A stretch of DNA of 64,000 nucleotides, from NCBI GenBank assembly GCA_013433145.1, contig CM024186.1, forward strand, positions 3,662,001 through 3,726,000, written 5' to 3'. Source of the stretch: Ascaris suum (taxonomy: Eukaryota > Nematoda > Chromadorea > Rhabditida > Ascarididae). Shown in pieces: positions 38,877 through 51,215 of the stretch. The notes below the pieces were generated by a model. The model did not search any database and had not been told where the DNA came from. It saw nothing but the letters and a program-made list of their open reading frames with translations. Every line of letters starts with the position of its first letter. The first letter of the stretch is position 1. The position numbers were made by a program, and so were the translations under genes.

Positions 38877-41800
38877 TACGCTCAAACGATCGTGTCATAG
38901 GTATGTTTAGGAAAAGCTCCTTATTACAGGTATTACAACATGACCTTGAGAATTAATTCATTCTGCTGCTTGTTTTTGAAGGGGATGTTTGGGAGAAGTT
39001 CGTCGAGCAAGGTCTCAAAAAGCATTTCAAGTTCGAAAACAAAATCAAGAAGTCTGATATCATGTGTTGCATATTGTTCTTAACAATCAATGTTGTTTAT
39101 CAATCACCCCTATTAGATTCACTTAAACAGTGTAATGACGCAATAATAACACCTTGAAATTGAACCCTTCAGCACTCATATCGATAAAATCAGAAATCAA
39201 ATGAGATCATGCAACGTTTTCTACCGCAAGCAAATAAATAAAGATCAAAGATTAAAAATTATGCAGCACCATCTACGACAGTGTCCAAAGTGCTACACGT
39301 CTCCAAATCAGAAAAGCAAGTAGACAGTGTCCAGATGAAATTTTAGTAAACAGTAGAAGTACATTAGATAGAGAGTGAAAAAAGAGCGGAAGTAATTTTT
39401 AGTTTTTTAAAAAATTCTTTGTTTTTTTGAATTAGCCATGCAACCGATCTGTTCTCATGCGTTGAGAAAAAAAAAAGTAATATAATGATAATTTAGTTAC
39501 TATTCAACAACTTCTTGGATTACTCGTGCCATGCGTAAATTTTATTGGCGCAAATGTCTACACGCTGTCATACTCAGGTGGGAGGTTCGGCTGGCAATTG
39601 TGTACTGAAGTTTCATTCTGAGGTAGTATACGCACACAGACACGCACACACACACACAACCATCGTTGTGCTTGGTCAACACGGATGACTCATAAATACG
39701 CAAAGCTTTAGTTGTTCAGTGCAGTCGGTAACCATTTGGTGCAATTTACCACCAGAATTCTCGTATTTCCTTTTCATTTCCCTGCGTTCCTTACGTTTCC
39801 TCCAAACCTTTTTCCTACTCTTAAATTAAATGTGCAGCAAGTTTTTTATTGATTGAAAAGATATTCAATTACGAGGAATTATTTCCGGCTTGTAAGAGTA
39901 GATTCCGTTGCTCTACTCTATCATTGAAGAGTGGAATCGATGATTCGATGAACTGGTGAAAACTTTCTGTTGCACTAAATAATCAGTTATTCATTCGATC
40001 AATTCTCCATAGTCTTCGTTATTGTTAGCGCTCTTTCGAGCCCATAAGATCGACGCTGTGATATCAAAAACTTGAAGTAAACTACACAAACTCTAATCTG
40101 AGATAGTTTTATTTACGATGAGATGATGCATCTCTTAGCTATTTCCTTTTTTTTCTTTATGTTTATAAATTTCTAAACTTGATTTCATACTATTATCAAC
40201 AACTAAAACTATTTGAATCATAGAGAACGATGTTAACGAATATGCAAATAAGCATCATTAATGAGGTTTCAGCTTATAACGTTAAAATTCCATGGAAATT
40301 CACTGAGTATCGTTACGAATTGATATATGTATAGTCCTCTCTTTTCGAATATATAAATTTAACTCAGTATTTCCATAGATTTTCCACCATCCTATAGAAT
40401 CACCTAATATCTATAGGACTCGATATTAGGTAATTATCAATGTTTGGTTTTTAACCGCTATAAGATTGGATTTAATTGTCATCTAATCGTCGAGTGATCA
40501 TCGGTGGATTTTAAACGGATCAAGTGCTATCGTTCAGGTCTATTCGATTGTTCGCTAGATTCGATTCTAGCACGACGTGTTGTTAATTGCGCTTTGTTGT
40601 AGTCACTCGTCTATTGACCGAAAGTGTGTTTGCACACGGTCCCAACACAATCCTCACACGTTGCCCTCTCCTCTCCGACATTTATGTCCCTCATGCTGTG
40701 TTATAACTTGCGTTCAATTTATGAGGCAAATTAAAACTTTCACCTATTACCACTAATCTTTGGAGTTTATTGATAAAGTGATACTCATATTAACTTATTC
40801 GCTATTTTATATTTCAGTTTTGACAAATGGTCTTATTTGGTCAACTAAAATATAGTTTGGCAGCAATTATTTAGAAATTAATTCCACTATGAATAATATG
40901 AATTTTCTTATAAGACCTCCATCTATATGGAAGTGAAAAAATGCTACTGAAATAAACGGGAAATTCCTTGAAAAAGTTGTAAAGTTGTTTCATTCACATT
41001 GAAACCACCTGTAAAATCAACAAAATTACCAAAACATAGCATAAGACTGCATCTTTGCCTATTGGTTATTCTTAGAAACTATAAGGGAGGATACCTCACA
41101 AAAACGTATCCATTATTCCCCTCGGGTAAGAAAATTTTAAAATTAATCCAAGAATCGATACTTATATCAATTTTGCATGAACGTTTACTCTCATTATTCT
41201 TTACTTTCTTTATTATGCATTATTTAGCAAATTTAATGTTCTTCTATGTTCTGGCGATGTTTTCTCACGGCTCATAAATGGTTGGAAGTAGACTTATTTC
41301 CGGCATATTATATTTTGAACAATTGACTCCTCAACAACAAAACGTCAGACTGCAAATTCCGCGAACTATTTTCTTTTTTCGTATCACAAATGATTGATGC
41401 CGACATCAAAAAGAAATTTTTTCCATCTTCTAATCTTTGCTCGTTGTTCTACCGCCATAACATTCTCTCATTTATCACTGAGAAGGCATCCTTATTCAAT
41501 ACTGATAAGATAGAGGCCATTATCAGTGATTATCATTTATGCATCATTATTGTTATATTAAATTATTTTTTCGAACAAATCACAAAAAAAAGAGATTTAT
41601 TTTTGCGAAAATTTTAATGGATTTTTTATGGATTATTATGGATCGTCTCACAAATATTTTTATGGATACTTAATATTCGTATCGAAAAAAAATCAATAAA
41701 TGATTGCCATTATCTTCACTTATGGTAAATTAAAAATCGAATCGAAAGGTTAAATTCTTTATGCCGATTGCCAATAGAAAAAGAAAAAAAAACAACGAAA

Positions 41801-42203
41801 ATATCGTTCATTTTTTTTTCGAATAGTAACAAAAAGTATCGTTAAATTTTTCTTGAATAAGGGAATTTTTTTTTGTTTGTTTGTAAATTTTTTTTCTCAG
41901 AAATTTGCAATATTTTATTTCATAATATATTTATTATTTAAGGTTTTATTGATAGTATTTATAAAGTTTTATTAATAAATGTATAAGCATTATTTTCCTG
42001 AATGAATAGATAGTAAGCAGTTTCAATGTTAACAATTAAATTGCTTAGGAAAATATATTTTCGCCTCATCGAAGTTGATATACATTCAAAAATGCAATTT
42101 TTTTAAACTGTTGTGCTTAGGTGAATTACCTGTGAAATGATTTGCATAATCGTTTGCAGTCTCTTATTTTTCGTTAATTATCAATATTTTTCGTTAAAAT
42201 TTC

Positions 42204-42290
42204 TCTTTGGTATTTTATGGTACCACTAGGTATCATAAAATATCAAAGAAAAATTTTGAATATGATACCATTAGGTATCATATTCAAAAT
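42204..42290. repeat. Tandem pair of hairpin-forming inverted repeats
   Basis: Hairpin 1: arms 42204-42224 and 42229-42249 with loop ACTA; 19 of 21 positions pair and the other two would be G-U pairs in RNA. Hairpin 2: arms 42253-42269 and 42274-42290 with loop ATTA; all 17 positions pair. Both share the core TACC-loop-GGTA, so they look like related copies side by side, about 350 bp upstream of the syntaxin start. Confidence 0.85.
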
Positions 42291-42620
42291 AGATACAACT
42301 ACTTCATCCTTTTTTCTATTGCTGCAAAAAATTCGCATCATTTATTTTCCCTATGTTTTTGTTTTATTCTCATCGCTGCAAAATTTCCTATCGAAGAATT
42401 TTCTTACTCATTGCTGTTTATGTTGAACTTCTTTTTCTTTTTACAAGTATTTCTTTAAGTTTAGCAGATAGTTATTGTTTATTAAATAAAAAGATATTCG
42501 ATACATTTTAATTTGCTTATAATTGATGAATATCTCCGATTCGAATATTTATAAGAAATATTAACTGTTTCAATTTTACTGCGATATTTTATGATTTATT
42601 ACCTTTGATAAATATTTTTT

Positions 42621-42629
42621 AAATTTTAG
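42621..42629 (+). promoter_or_regulatory. Candidate SL trans-splice acceptor of the syntaxin gene
   Basis: AAATTTTAG ends 12 nt before the ATG at 42642. A short leader behind an acceptor-like site is typical of trans-spliced nematode mRNAs. A cis intron in the 5' UTR would look the same. Confidence 0.35.
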
Positions 42630-42641
42630 TCAATAATCATT

Positions 42642-45600
42642 ATGGTAAAAGATCGATCAAGCGAATTCCGGGTAACTTTTTTCAAGAAATTTCTTTTGCT
42701 TTTTATTTGCAATTAATTTTTTTTTTCTTATTAAATGCGAAAACTTTCATTTATATTTAAACTTACTTCTCGAATATTTTTCATTTCTCGAAAAGATTTG
42801 ATTAATTATGAGTTTTTCTTTCAAGTAATTGAATTGTAATTACTTAAATAGTAATTAACTTTAGATGAACATTCGAGGACTGATTTCAATTGAGTATTAT
42901 AATATAAAGCAGACTTTAACGATATGCTGTGATATTGAATGCTTTAGTTGGTGAATTACCTGGTTAAGGACATGAAGTCCGATTTTAGTGCACATGTTCT
43001 ATATATGCTAGGAGTAGGATTACGCTGATTTACCTGGAAAAAAAATGAATACTTAGTTACATTTTTACTTTTTACTGTACGGGGAGCGTTTGAATCAAAC
43101 GGTGTGATGGTTGCGTTTGGGCACATAGATATTACTTTCTAAGAAGCAGTTCAGTATGATCAAGTATAGAAATGAATAGAAAACATACCTCAATTAATAC
43201 TGCATTATTCCTCATTGTGTGGCATATAATCGCCGCAAAGTGAATAATAAACACTAATGGACGATAAATATTCAAAAGGATTTGGTAGTATGCTGCAACG
43301 AATATTCGCCGATTACAAGGGGGATTGCATTCAATTGTTTTGCAATGTAAATCGGCTATTCAAGCAAATTTTATTTATTTCTAAAACAATGAATAATTTT
43401 GCAGAAATTTTCTCGCAGATTTTATGAAAAGGTTTTGATTCACTTTGTTCTATTGAAATATCGTCGAAATATTTATACAGACGTTAACTATTTTAAATTG
43501 CAATAATTTTACATTAATTCCCTTCACTTAGCAATAAGAGATATTGTTTCTGTGGAAAAGGATCGAAATTTTTTGAAAGAATTTAGGCATTTTTAATGAA
43601 ATGAATTGAAATGATTATAAAAGAAATTGTTTTTTTTTTAGCGGAAAGCCGAACAACATGCATCTGGTGGATTGGATGTACTCGAAAATGGTTCCGTAAC
43701 CGAACCGAATAGCTCATTCTTTTTTGAAGTGGAAGATTCACGTAAACTAATCGAAAGTTTAGTACAAGATATAATAAAATTACGGAATAAACAGAATATG
43801 ATCCTTGCTGAACCGATCGTCGAAATCGCCGATAAGGTAAGTAAAAAAAAATTCGCTTTATTGTATTATTCGATCGATTATGAGTTTCTTCAGATTTTTT
43901 GCAAAATCTTTTGGAAAATTTCAATTTTTTAAAGAGGAAAAAATATGAGAAAATTGAATCATTGATAATATTTTATTATCGAATATATTTATTACAATAA
44001 TTATCGGAGTTTGCGACCTATTACAATAAGAGTGTTATGATTGCATTTTCCATTTTATTTTGTTGTAAGAGAGAATTTAGGGTCGCTTAAATTACCTAAG
44101 AAGGAAAATATAGATTTGCTCTTCTCTTCTTTTTTTGCAGTGGGTAAAAGCAATAAAATAATACTCTGTAAGTCAACGCCATAATGACATAATTATGACA
44201 GGACTTTTCGCATCGACTTTTATATTATTCTCGGATATATTTACTAGGGCATATTTACTTTTAAATTATACTTTATTTACATTTACTTTTTACGTCCATT
44301 TTTATATTATTCAATGATATATTTATTTTAGGATATAATTTTTGAAAGAAATGATTTTCATTTGTTAAGGAGCAATTGGATGAGTATATAACGGCGATCA
44401 GGCATCGTACAGGAATTCTGAAGCCACGTTTATTAAAAATGAAATATGAGATCGAAAATGCGGCAAAGAGTGGAATTCGAGGTGCGGATCTGCGAATACG
44501 AAAATATCACGTCGAAGCGTTAATCAAGAAACTTGCCGATGCACTGGAAATGTTCAGCAACGCTGAGCTTGATTATAGACGTCGTGTTGCGAGTATGTTT
44601 CCTCGCGGATTTTCCTTTTTTAATTTTATTACAACGATTTAAAAAAATACTTCATTTTATAAGCCTAAAAGAAACATGTTTTGGAGGGATCGTTTCTACC
44701 GACGTTATGATATTGCTTCAAAGCTGCTCTATCCACAACCCTATCTGAGATAAGCTGGGGCTTCGTGGTTGAACAGCATGGTCGTCTCGTTAACTTATAG
44801 CTCAGCGGAGCCCGTTGGTATGAATCCCTGGATAAATTTTGAATTATTCCTTGTCTTTTCTCAGTCATATATATCCATGTTTAAGAAGCTGACAAATCTC
44901 AAAGTGCTGAGCTTTACAGTCAGCTTTTTCGCACTGTACATATTTCCAATAGAAGCACTTTGACAGTCTAGAAGTAATTTTTCGCCCCATATAAGGTAAT
45001 TTTTCTCCTTCCACAAAGGTGCTTCCGACTCCTGTTTTTTTCTTACGGGTGAGCGCTGCCTTGAGGCTAAACCTGATTAAATACTAGAACAGTTTAAATA
45101 CATCTTTAAAATTTTATAACGTCAAACCAACCGGTCATCATTTTTAATTTAAAAATGCTTTTTTTTGATAATTTTGCTTATCGAAAAATTTTTTGCATCA
45201 CTTAATTTTTACTAGTGCTTTTGAGTCATTAAAATTGAAAAACATTCTCATCATATGAATATCTTGATTGCTATCACGCAAATTCCTATACGATGGAAAC
45301 ACAAAAAAAATTTATTGTTGGTGAATTTTTTTTTTTTTTTTTTTGCAATATTGGGAACGCAGAATTGCTATTGAAGAAATTATTGAAAATTTGGAAACTT
45401 TCCAAATGATTTAATATTTTATAAATAAATTTATTCGATTAACTTTGTATTGTTTTCATATTATAGTAAATATCAATTTGCTGATTTTTAAGCATTTTAA
45501 AATATACTTTAATAATTTTTCAAACATCATCGCAGCATTTCTTCAATGTGATAATCTAAATATATACTCATTGATAATATTTTCTTTTTTTGGGGGATGG

Positions 45601-47738
45601 GACGGGGGAGAGAGAGGTGGATTTGTTCGCTTTCAGAAATTAAGTGGTTCCAGATTAAATGATTTGATTAACTCGGTCCATTTAGGCTCTTCAATGCGTA
45701 AGGTTTAGACGAAATAAGTGCAGCAAAGAGCTTACAGCCGTATAAACTTGAGATAACAAGAGAAATTATGAGATAAATATTCGACATAACCGTAAAAGTC
45801 GTTGTTTATATTACATACCCTTTCCTAAGGAGGTATTTTCCAGGCAGAATAAAGCGGCAATTGGATTTAGCTGGCGAGCATCTCAGTGAGTCTGAAGTGG
45901 ACGCTATGGTTGATTCGAAATCAACCCAAATTTTTCATAGGCAAGACCTATTTGAATGTTTTTGTTGATAATCCTCTAAAGATGATAACTTTTTTATTCA
46001 TTAATTCACTTATTTACATTATTTCTCATATGTTTACTCATTGATTTACTTCATTTGCTTTAGTTTTATGCAACAAATTTATTTTGACTGTATAATTTAT
46101 TATTATTTATTATTTATTATTAGTATTTATTCGCGTTGAATTTATTTATATTCGAAATTTCGCTCTGGTATCACTTTATTTTAGTTATAATTTTGCTCAT
46201 AACTAAGTAATGAATGGTACTTTTTTTCGCACTTTATGAATAGTCTTTTGTATTGATTTTATGCAAACATAATTATGTGATAAAAATTATGCGAAAGTTT
46301 AAGAAAATTTTTAAAAAATCATTGAATTTTCAAGTATATTTCCCTTTTTTTTTGAAATTTCATCGCCATTGATATATTTCCTTTTGGAATTTCATTCGAA
46401 GTGATCGAGACGAGAGAAATCATAGAAGTCAAACAAATATATAGAAAATTAGCTCAGCGAATTTCTATTATACTGTATTATATTATGTCTACTCGTAATG
46501 ATAATAATACTTTATATTTGAATTGTTCAATTTCCTATTTTAATGGGGAAAGCAATAGTGAACTTTGTGGATCTAATAAAAATGGATCGGCGAAATGTCG
46601 CTTTATTTTTCTTTCCTTTTGCATCACACCTAACGATCGTAAGGCTGATGGACAAACTAGAGAAATTAGAATTAGCTGTGTGAAAGTTTTATTCGGGTTC
46701 TTTTAGCTGAGTGGATAAGAGTGCTGTTCGATTAATAAAAGACTGAAGTTCTAATCCGCTTGTTTCTTTTTTTTTCTTAAATTCTAATCGAGTTTTTTGT
46801 ATGTGATTATTTTATATTGCATTCCAGAAGGGCTTCGACAGCATTGATGCGCTCAGCATTGGAAGATGCCACATCGAGACATAATGAGATTCTGAAATTA
46901 GAGAGCAGCATTAACGAACTGAACGAAATGTATAGCGATCTTGCAATACTTGTGCACAGTCAGGTATCTTTACAAAGGGACCTTGAGCATTTCACCATGC
47001 ATTTGGGGAATTGAATGGCGGCAAAGTTGAAAAGTGCAGGTGTGAGAACTTTTATTTATTGGGTTGAAAAATAACCGCATACTGAAGGATGATTTTAGAG
47101 AAATTTATCATACTTACTCACTCATAATAACATTTTTGCGATACATCAGATTGTACAGTATTTAAGCAGATCGATTGCTTCGGTTTTGTGGATTTTCTCT
47201 TCACCACTAGGAAATCTCTTTTGAGAGTTTATGTTTGACTAATATCGTTTTCGATCATACCTAACGAACCTGAAATCATCTTTGCTTTCTTTCCGTTTCG
47301 AACATCTAAATTCAATCTTCGAATTTCTTTTTTTTTTCTCCACTTTTTTTTGCAGATATTTCTACTTTCGATATAATATTTTAGGAATTTTTGACGACAT
47401 CATCTCATTTTATAATATTTCACTCTATAAATCCTTCATTATATCATATATATTGCATATACTGTAGTTTCTTGAACATATATATACGTATACAGTAGTT
47501 TTCTTTGCGAGAATCCCTGTTTTTTTTCCAGGGTGAAATCGTCGATCGTATAGATACGAATGTGGATGATACAACGTATATAATTGAAGAGGGCAATAAA
47601 CTAACTCGAATTGCCGCTCAATATCACAAAGGGTCAATACGCAAAAAGATCTATTGTGGTGTATTATGTGTTATCATAATCTTAATTATGATCATTATTA
47701 TTGTTATCTTTATCGCTATTTTGGGTGGAAAAAAATAA
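42642..47738 (+). CDS. Syntaxin, plasma-membrane type Qa-SNARE
   Basis: Membrane-anchored t-SNARE that drives vesicle fusion. Six exons, 42642-42671, 43642-43836, 44370-44592, 45844-45940, 46828-46963 and 47532-47738, encode 295 residues, the usual syntaxin length. The start MVKDRSSEFR lies on a 30-nt exon and resembles the MxxDR opening of syntaxins. An Habc domain follows (FFEVEDSRKLIESL, then GADLRIRKYHVEAL). The SNARE helix contains HNEILKLESSINELNEMY and LVHSQGEIVDRID, where Q is the zero-layer glutamine. A basic stretch (GSIRKK) precedes the C-terminal TM segment (VIIILIMIIIIVIFIAIL). The family is clearly syntaxin 1-4; which C. elegans syn gene it matches I cannot say. Intron 4 uses a GC donor (AG|GCAAGA). 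Confidence 0.95.
44745..44835 (+). other. tRNA-like relic in a syntaxin intron
   Basis: A-box-like GTGGTTGAACAGCATGG and, about 45 nt further, GGTATGAATCC, one or two changes from the B-box consensus. A compact G+C-rich island in AT-rich intron DNA. A full cloverleaf is not evident, so it is probably a tRNA-derived repeat. Confidence 0.3.
45941..45946 (+). other. GC 5' splice site (syntaxin intron 4)
   Basis: TTTTTCATAG|GCAAGA, paired with the acceptor ATTCCAG ending at 46827. The join gives HRRAST and keeps the frame into the SNARE helix. Confidence 0.75.
46705..46770 (+). other. tRNA-Leu/Ser-like relic followed by a T run
   Basis: TTAGCTGAGTGGATAAGAG resembles the A-box region of class II tRNAs. 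About 27 nt later AGTTCTAATCC resembles a B-box, and a run of T residues follows like a Pol III terminator. The T-stem does not pair well, so a pseudogene or SINE head is more likely than a working tRNA. Confidence 0.3.
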
Positions 47739-49749
47739 AAATTTAATTAAATGAATTTAAATTTGCATAAATTTTCATAATTTGCATAGATCAGTTATTG
47801 ATCAAACAAAAAAAAAAGAAGAATCAAAAAGCTCTCGTTGAATTTCAATTTTTTGAATTTGAAATGAAAATAGCGATTTTTCTTGTCGTTATGAGTTCTA
47901 ATCATTTAATCATTTAAATACCCACCTGTTTATTTGTATAAAATAGTGAATTTAAATGAATTATTATCGTTACTTGAATTATATTGAAATGGTACATCGA
48001 GATATTTGCATAGTTGAAATCAAAAACATCTTTTGCTACAAGCAATTAATACTTGGTTCACATTCTCTTCATTTGCCTCTTTGATATTACAATTATATGA
48101 ATTATTTCTACTCTTATGAGCGTCTTATATGACAGGTTTACTATGAAGTTGTTCTATATCCTTTGATATTCTGTACCTCTCTATTATTTTGTTGCAATCA
48201 TCGTTCTATGATGATATAAGAATAGTAACAATTCATGTGTTCCAGAATTTAAATATCGAAGTTATGCAGAATTCTCACTACGAAATTCTGGAATTTTGTT
48301 TTTTTTTCCACTTCAGATTCCGATCAAAGTCTTCAAAAAACAGTTACAGGTGAGATGTGAGTAGAATTTTAACATTTAAGCGTAGTAGGAGTAGGTGTGT
48401 TCTTTATGCTAATGACTACTCCTTGAGAATGAATAATGCTATCTTTGCTTATAGAGTACCGTTTTACCTTTGTGAACTTTTTTCCTGTGGAAATTATTTC
48501 ATAATTACTTTATCCTAATAAAGGAAAAAATATAACAAACAATAGAAGCAGAAGACCGGAAGAAATATAGAGATGCATATAATTAATGCAGAGTTTATCC
48601 ATAAAATTCCGGATGCTTCAGTCTTATTAAAATAAATCATCCCTTGCAATATTCTTCAGTTGGAAATTACCTTAGGCAGTTATTGACATTTCGCCCTTGA
48701 TGATATCATTTAAAATTGATCAATAAAACCAGTACTGTTTGGATATAAATAAATATCAAGCTGATTAGAAAGTCTGAATATAAGTTAATAAGATGATAGT
48801 AAACTAACCTCAATAATGATTAATGAATCTTATCAAAAGCACTTAATTTTTAATAAAATCAAATAAATCTACACGAGTAAAATGAAAATATTTATAAATA
48901 AATAACTAAATAATTTACAAATGCATAATTATTTGAGTAGTAATCTCATATTAGATAGCGATTCCAATATATTCTCATGTGCATTCAATAATTCGATATT
49001 GTTGGAATGCAAATCATTACGCATCAATTTAGTTTTATCATCATATCTTTGTGTATAGATCTTATAGGTTTGTTTTTATCACTGATAGCAATAAGAGTTC
49101 TTCGAACACTTCAATCTTTTTCGTTTGAAGTTCTAGTGGCTATTATTCTAGACTATCCAAAAGTAATGCAGTAAGTAATGATAAATAATGAGTTATTCCA
49201 TACGGGTAAACTATACTATCAACTTATTGCTAGCCTATTGCAACTTCCACTCTCAGCCCATTATTTATATATTGTCACCACAATTAGGCTCATCTCTCAA
49301 GTTGTAAAGTCGGTGGTTTTTTTTGCAGTGTTTTAGCTGAATTCATCAATGTTTCATAGTCTCTTTCTTTTATAGTTTTGACGACAGCGGCAGTCACTGT
49401 GACGGTGAACGGTAAACGTGTAATAGCTATTTTGTTGTTCCAATAAATGGTACTATAATTCAGGTTCATCCATTTGAGATGTCACCTTTATGATTGTCGT
49501 TCTAGTTTAATTAAATGTGATAAAAATTCGTGTCGACTTTTTCTTTCCATCCTCGAATTAATTCCAAAAATTTCAAAAAGAATTGAAAAATTTTATTTTT
49601 TATTGGCTAAGAAAGGGCAACTATCCATACCCTTCGTGAAGCAGAAGCTGTGAAAATCCATTATAATTTTAAAGAATTTTTAAGTGAGAGGTCTCGATTA
49701 AATCCGATCTTAGTCCCTATTGTGGGCAAAACTGTGATTGAGTTTAAGT

Positions 49750-50095
49750 GACGGACATTTGGAGAAGGGTTGAAGGTGGTCCGAGTCTTGCGACCGTCTT
49801 TGACTCACCTTTGACAGGGGTCGGTTATAATCCACCTCCATAGATCATGGGTTCAATCCGGTCATGATCGAGACAGGATTTAACCTAAACCTCTAATGGA
49901 AATGTTCATGATTTCCTCATAAGTGCCAAGGGAGCCGACTAAGGGTAAAGGTTTCTGAAGTGAAGGTGGGTCAACTCCGCTTAGCTCAATATGCTGACGT
50001 GTAAACGCATTTGTTATGTGTAACATGCATCTGTTATAGGGGAGCTCTTTGACAACTGCTATGGCGAAGCTCCAGAACTAAAATAAGAAAGAAGT
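49750..50095. repeat. Putative SINE-like repeat
   Basis: A block of balanced composition within AT-rich DNA. It has GGGTTCAATCCGG (B-box-like, near 49850) and a purine-rich AAAATAAGAAAGAAG end. Copy number cannot be judged from one window. Confidence 0.3.
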
Positions 50096-50799
50096 CACCA
50101 CATTGTCGACATTGGAGTTAAGTCTAGAGACTCACTTTCAGAATTCAACCTCTTGCCTAGAAGAGGTCGAGCTGAAGAAGTTGATTCTCTTTTCGTGCAG
50201 TCGGAGTCAGCAAGAGTCGCATCTTCTTCCGAATTCGGAGTGGAAACTGAATTTAGAGTTTCGTCGCTGTTTCACAATCTTCATTGAAGTACGACCACAT
50301 ACCTCCACCATTCAACTCAGACCACTGATTTCGAGCATGACTTTAAATAAACGACAAGAGAGAAGTGTGCTAACTAGCTTTTATATTCCGGTCACTTTGC
50401 GCACCTGTTTCATAATTTAATTAGAAGTACGGAAATACCTGGTGAAATGATTTCAGGTCTTCCTGAGCATCGAGAGACGCAAAGTTTTGCACTAGACTTT
50501 CACCAGAATTGTCCAACGAGGTGATTTAATACGGCGAACGCTAACATCAACGTTGCTTTCCGATAAAACTGCCTACAGAACGTTCACATTTCCTTACTGC
50601 TTTATGTGGCAGTCGGGGTCGTTCTCAATATGCGAAGGCATTTTCCCACATTCGAGAATAAGCTTATGCTCCAGCCTGAATAAGCTTATGTACTAGATTT
50701 TTCGGTCTGTAGATTTATGAAGTTGACCAAAGTAAACTCGCTAATTTTCACTTAACTCGCTTTGATGAAGTAATTTAACAGCGAATTGAATCACCCCCT

Positions 50800-50823
50800 C
50801 CCCCCCCCCCCCCCCCCCCCCCC
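50800..50823. repeat. Poly-C tract, 24 C
   Basis: Uninterrupted C run directly after CCCCCT. The true length may differ because of sequencing slippage. Confidence 0.9.
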
Positions 50824-51068
50824 AAATTTTGAACAAATTCTGATATATCTTGATTGACCTAGAAACGCCAACAGCATCGAAAATGCAAATGTTTTGGTAG
50901 TTTTAAATATGTTCGTAATTTATTGCAATTTTGATGTGTTAGCGTTGAAAATGTGCTATGAAAGAATTTATTAATGTTATGTAAACGAGTAATCTGTTAT
51001 GATGAAGTAAGCTTCATTTTGTGTAACAAGTTGTTTTGCTCGCACATATGTTGATCTTGATGTGATAT

Positions 51069-51083
51069 CCCCCCCCCCCCCCC
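51069..51083. repeat. Poly-C tract, 15 C
   Basis: Second homopolymer, about 250 bp from the 24-C run; a further C-rich piece follows at 51088-51094. Confidence 0.9.
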
Positions 51084-51118
51084 AACCTCCCCCCTTCACG
51101 TGGATTATGATCTCCCCA

Positions 51119-51215
51119 TGGCTTCGGTGCTGTAGCCGAAGATATAAATAGGCTTCGGTCTCCGTTGCTAATCACGCGTTACTTATCGTCGTTTAATTCT
51201 CCTTGCTCGTAGTAA
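51119..51215 (+). promoter_or_regulatory. TATAAATA block with CTTCGG/CCGAAG palindrome
   Basis: GGCTTCGGTGCTGTAGCCGAAG forms a small stem-loop. It is followed by ATATAAATAGG and a second GGCTTCGG copy. About 70 bp on, an ATG opens a 74-codon frame (51216-51440) of unknown type. This could be a core promoter or an LTR-like remnant; LTR ends were not found. Confidence 0.2.

Noticed and set aside
50103..50420. 105-codon frame starting MSTLELSLET
   Set aside because: No recognised domain and no splice sites. It lies within repeat-like DNA.
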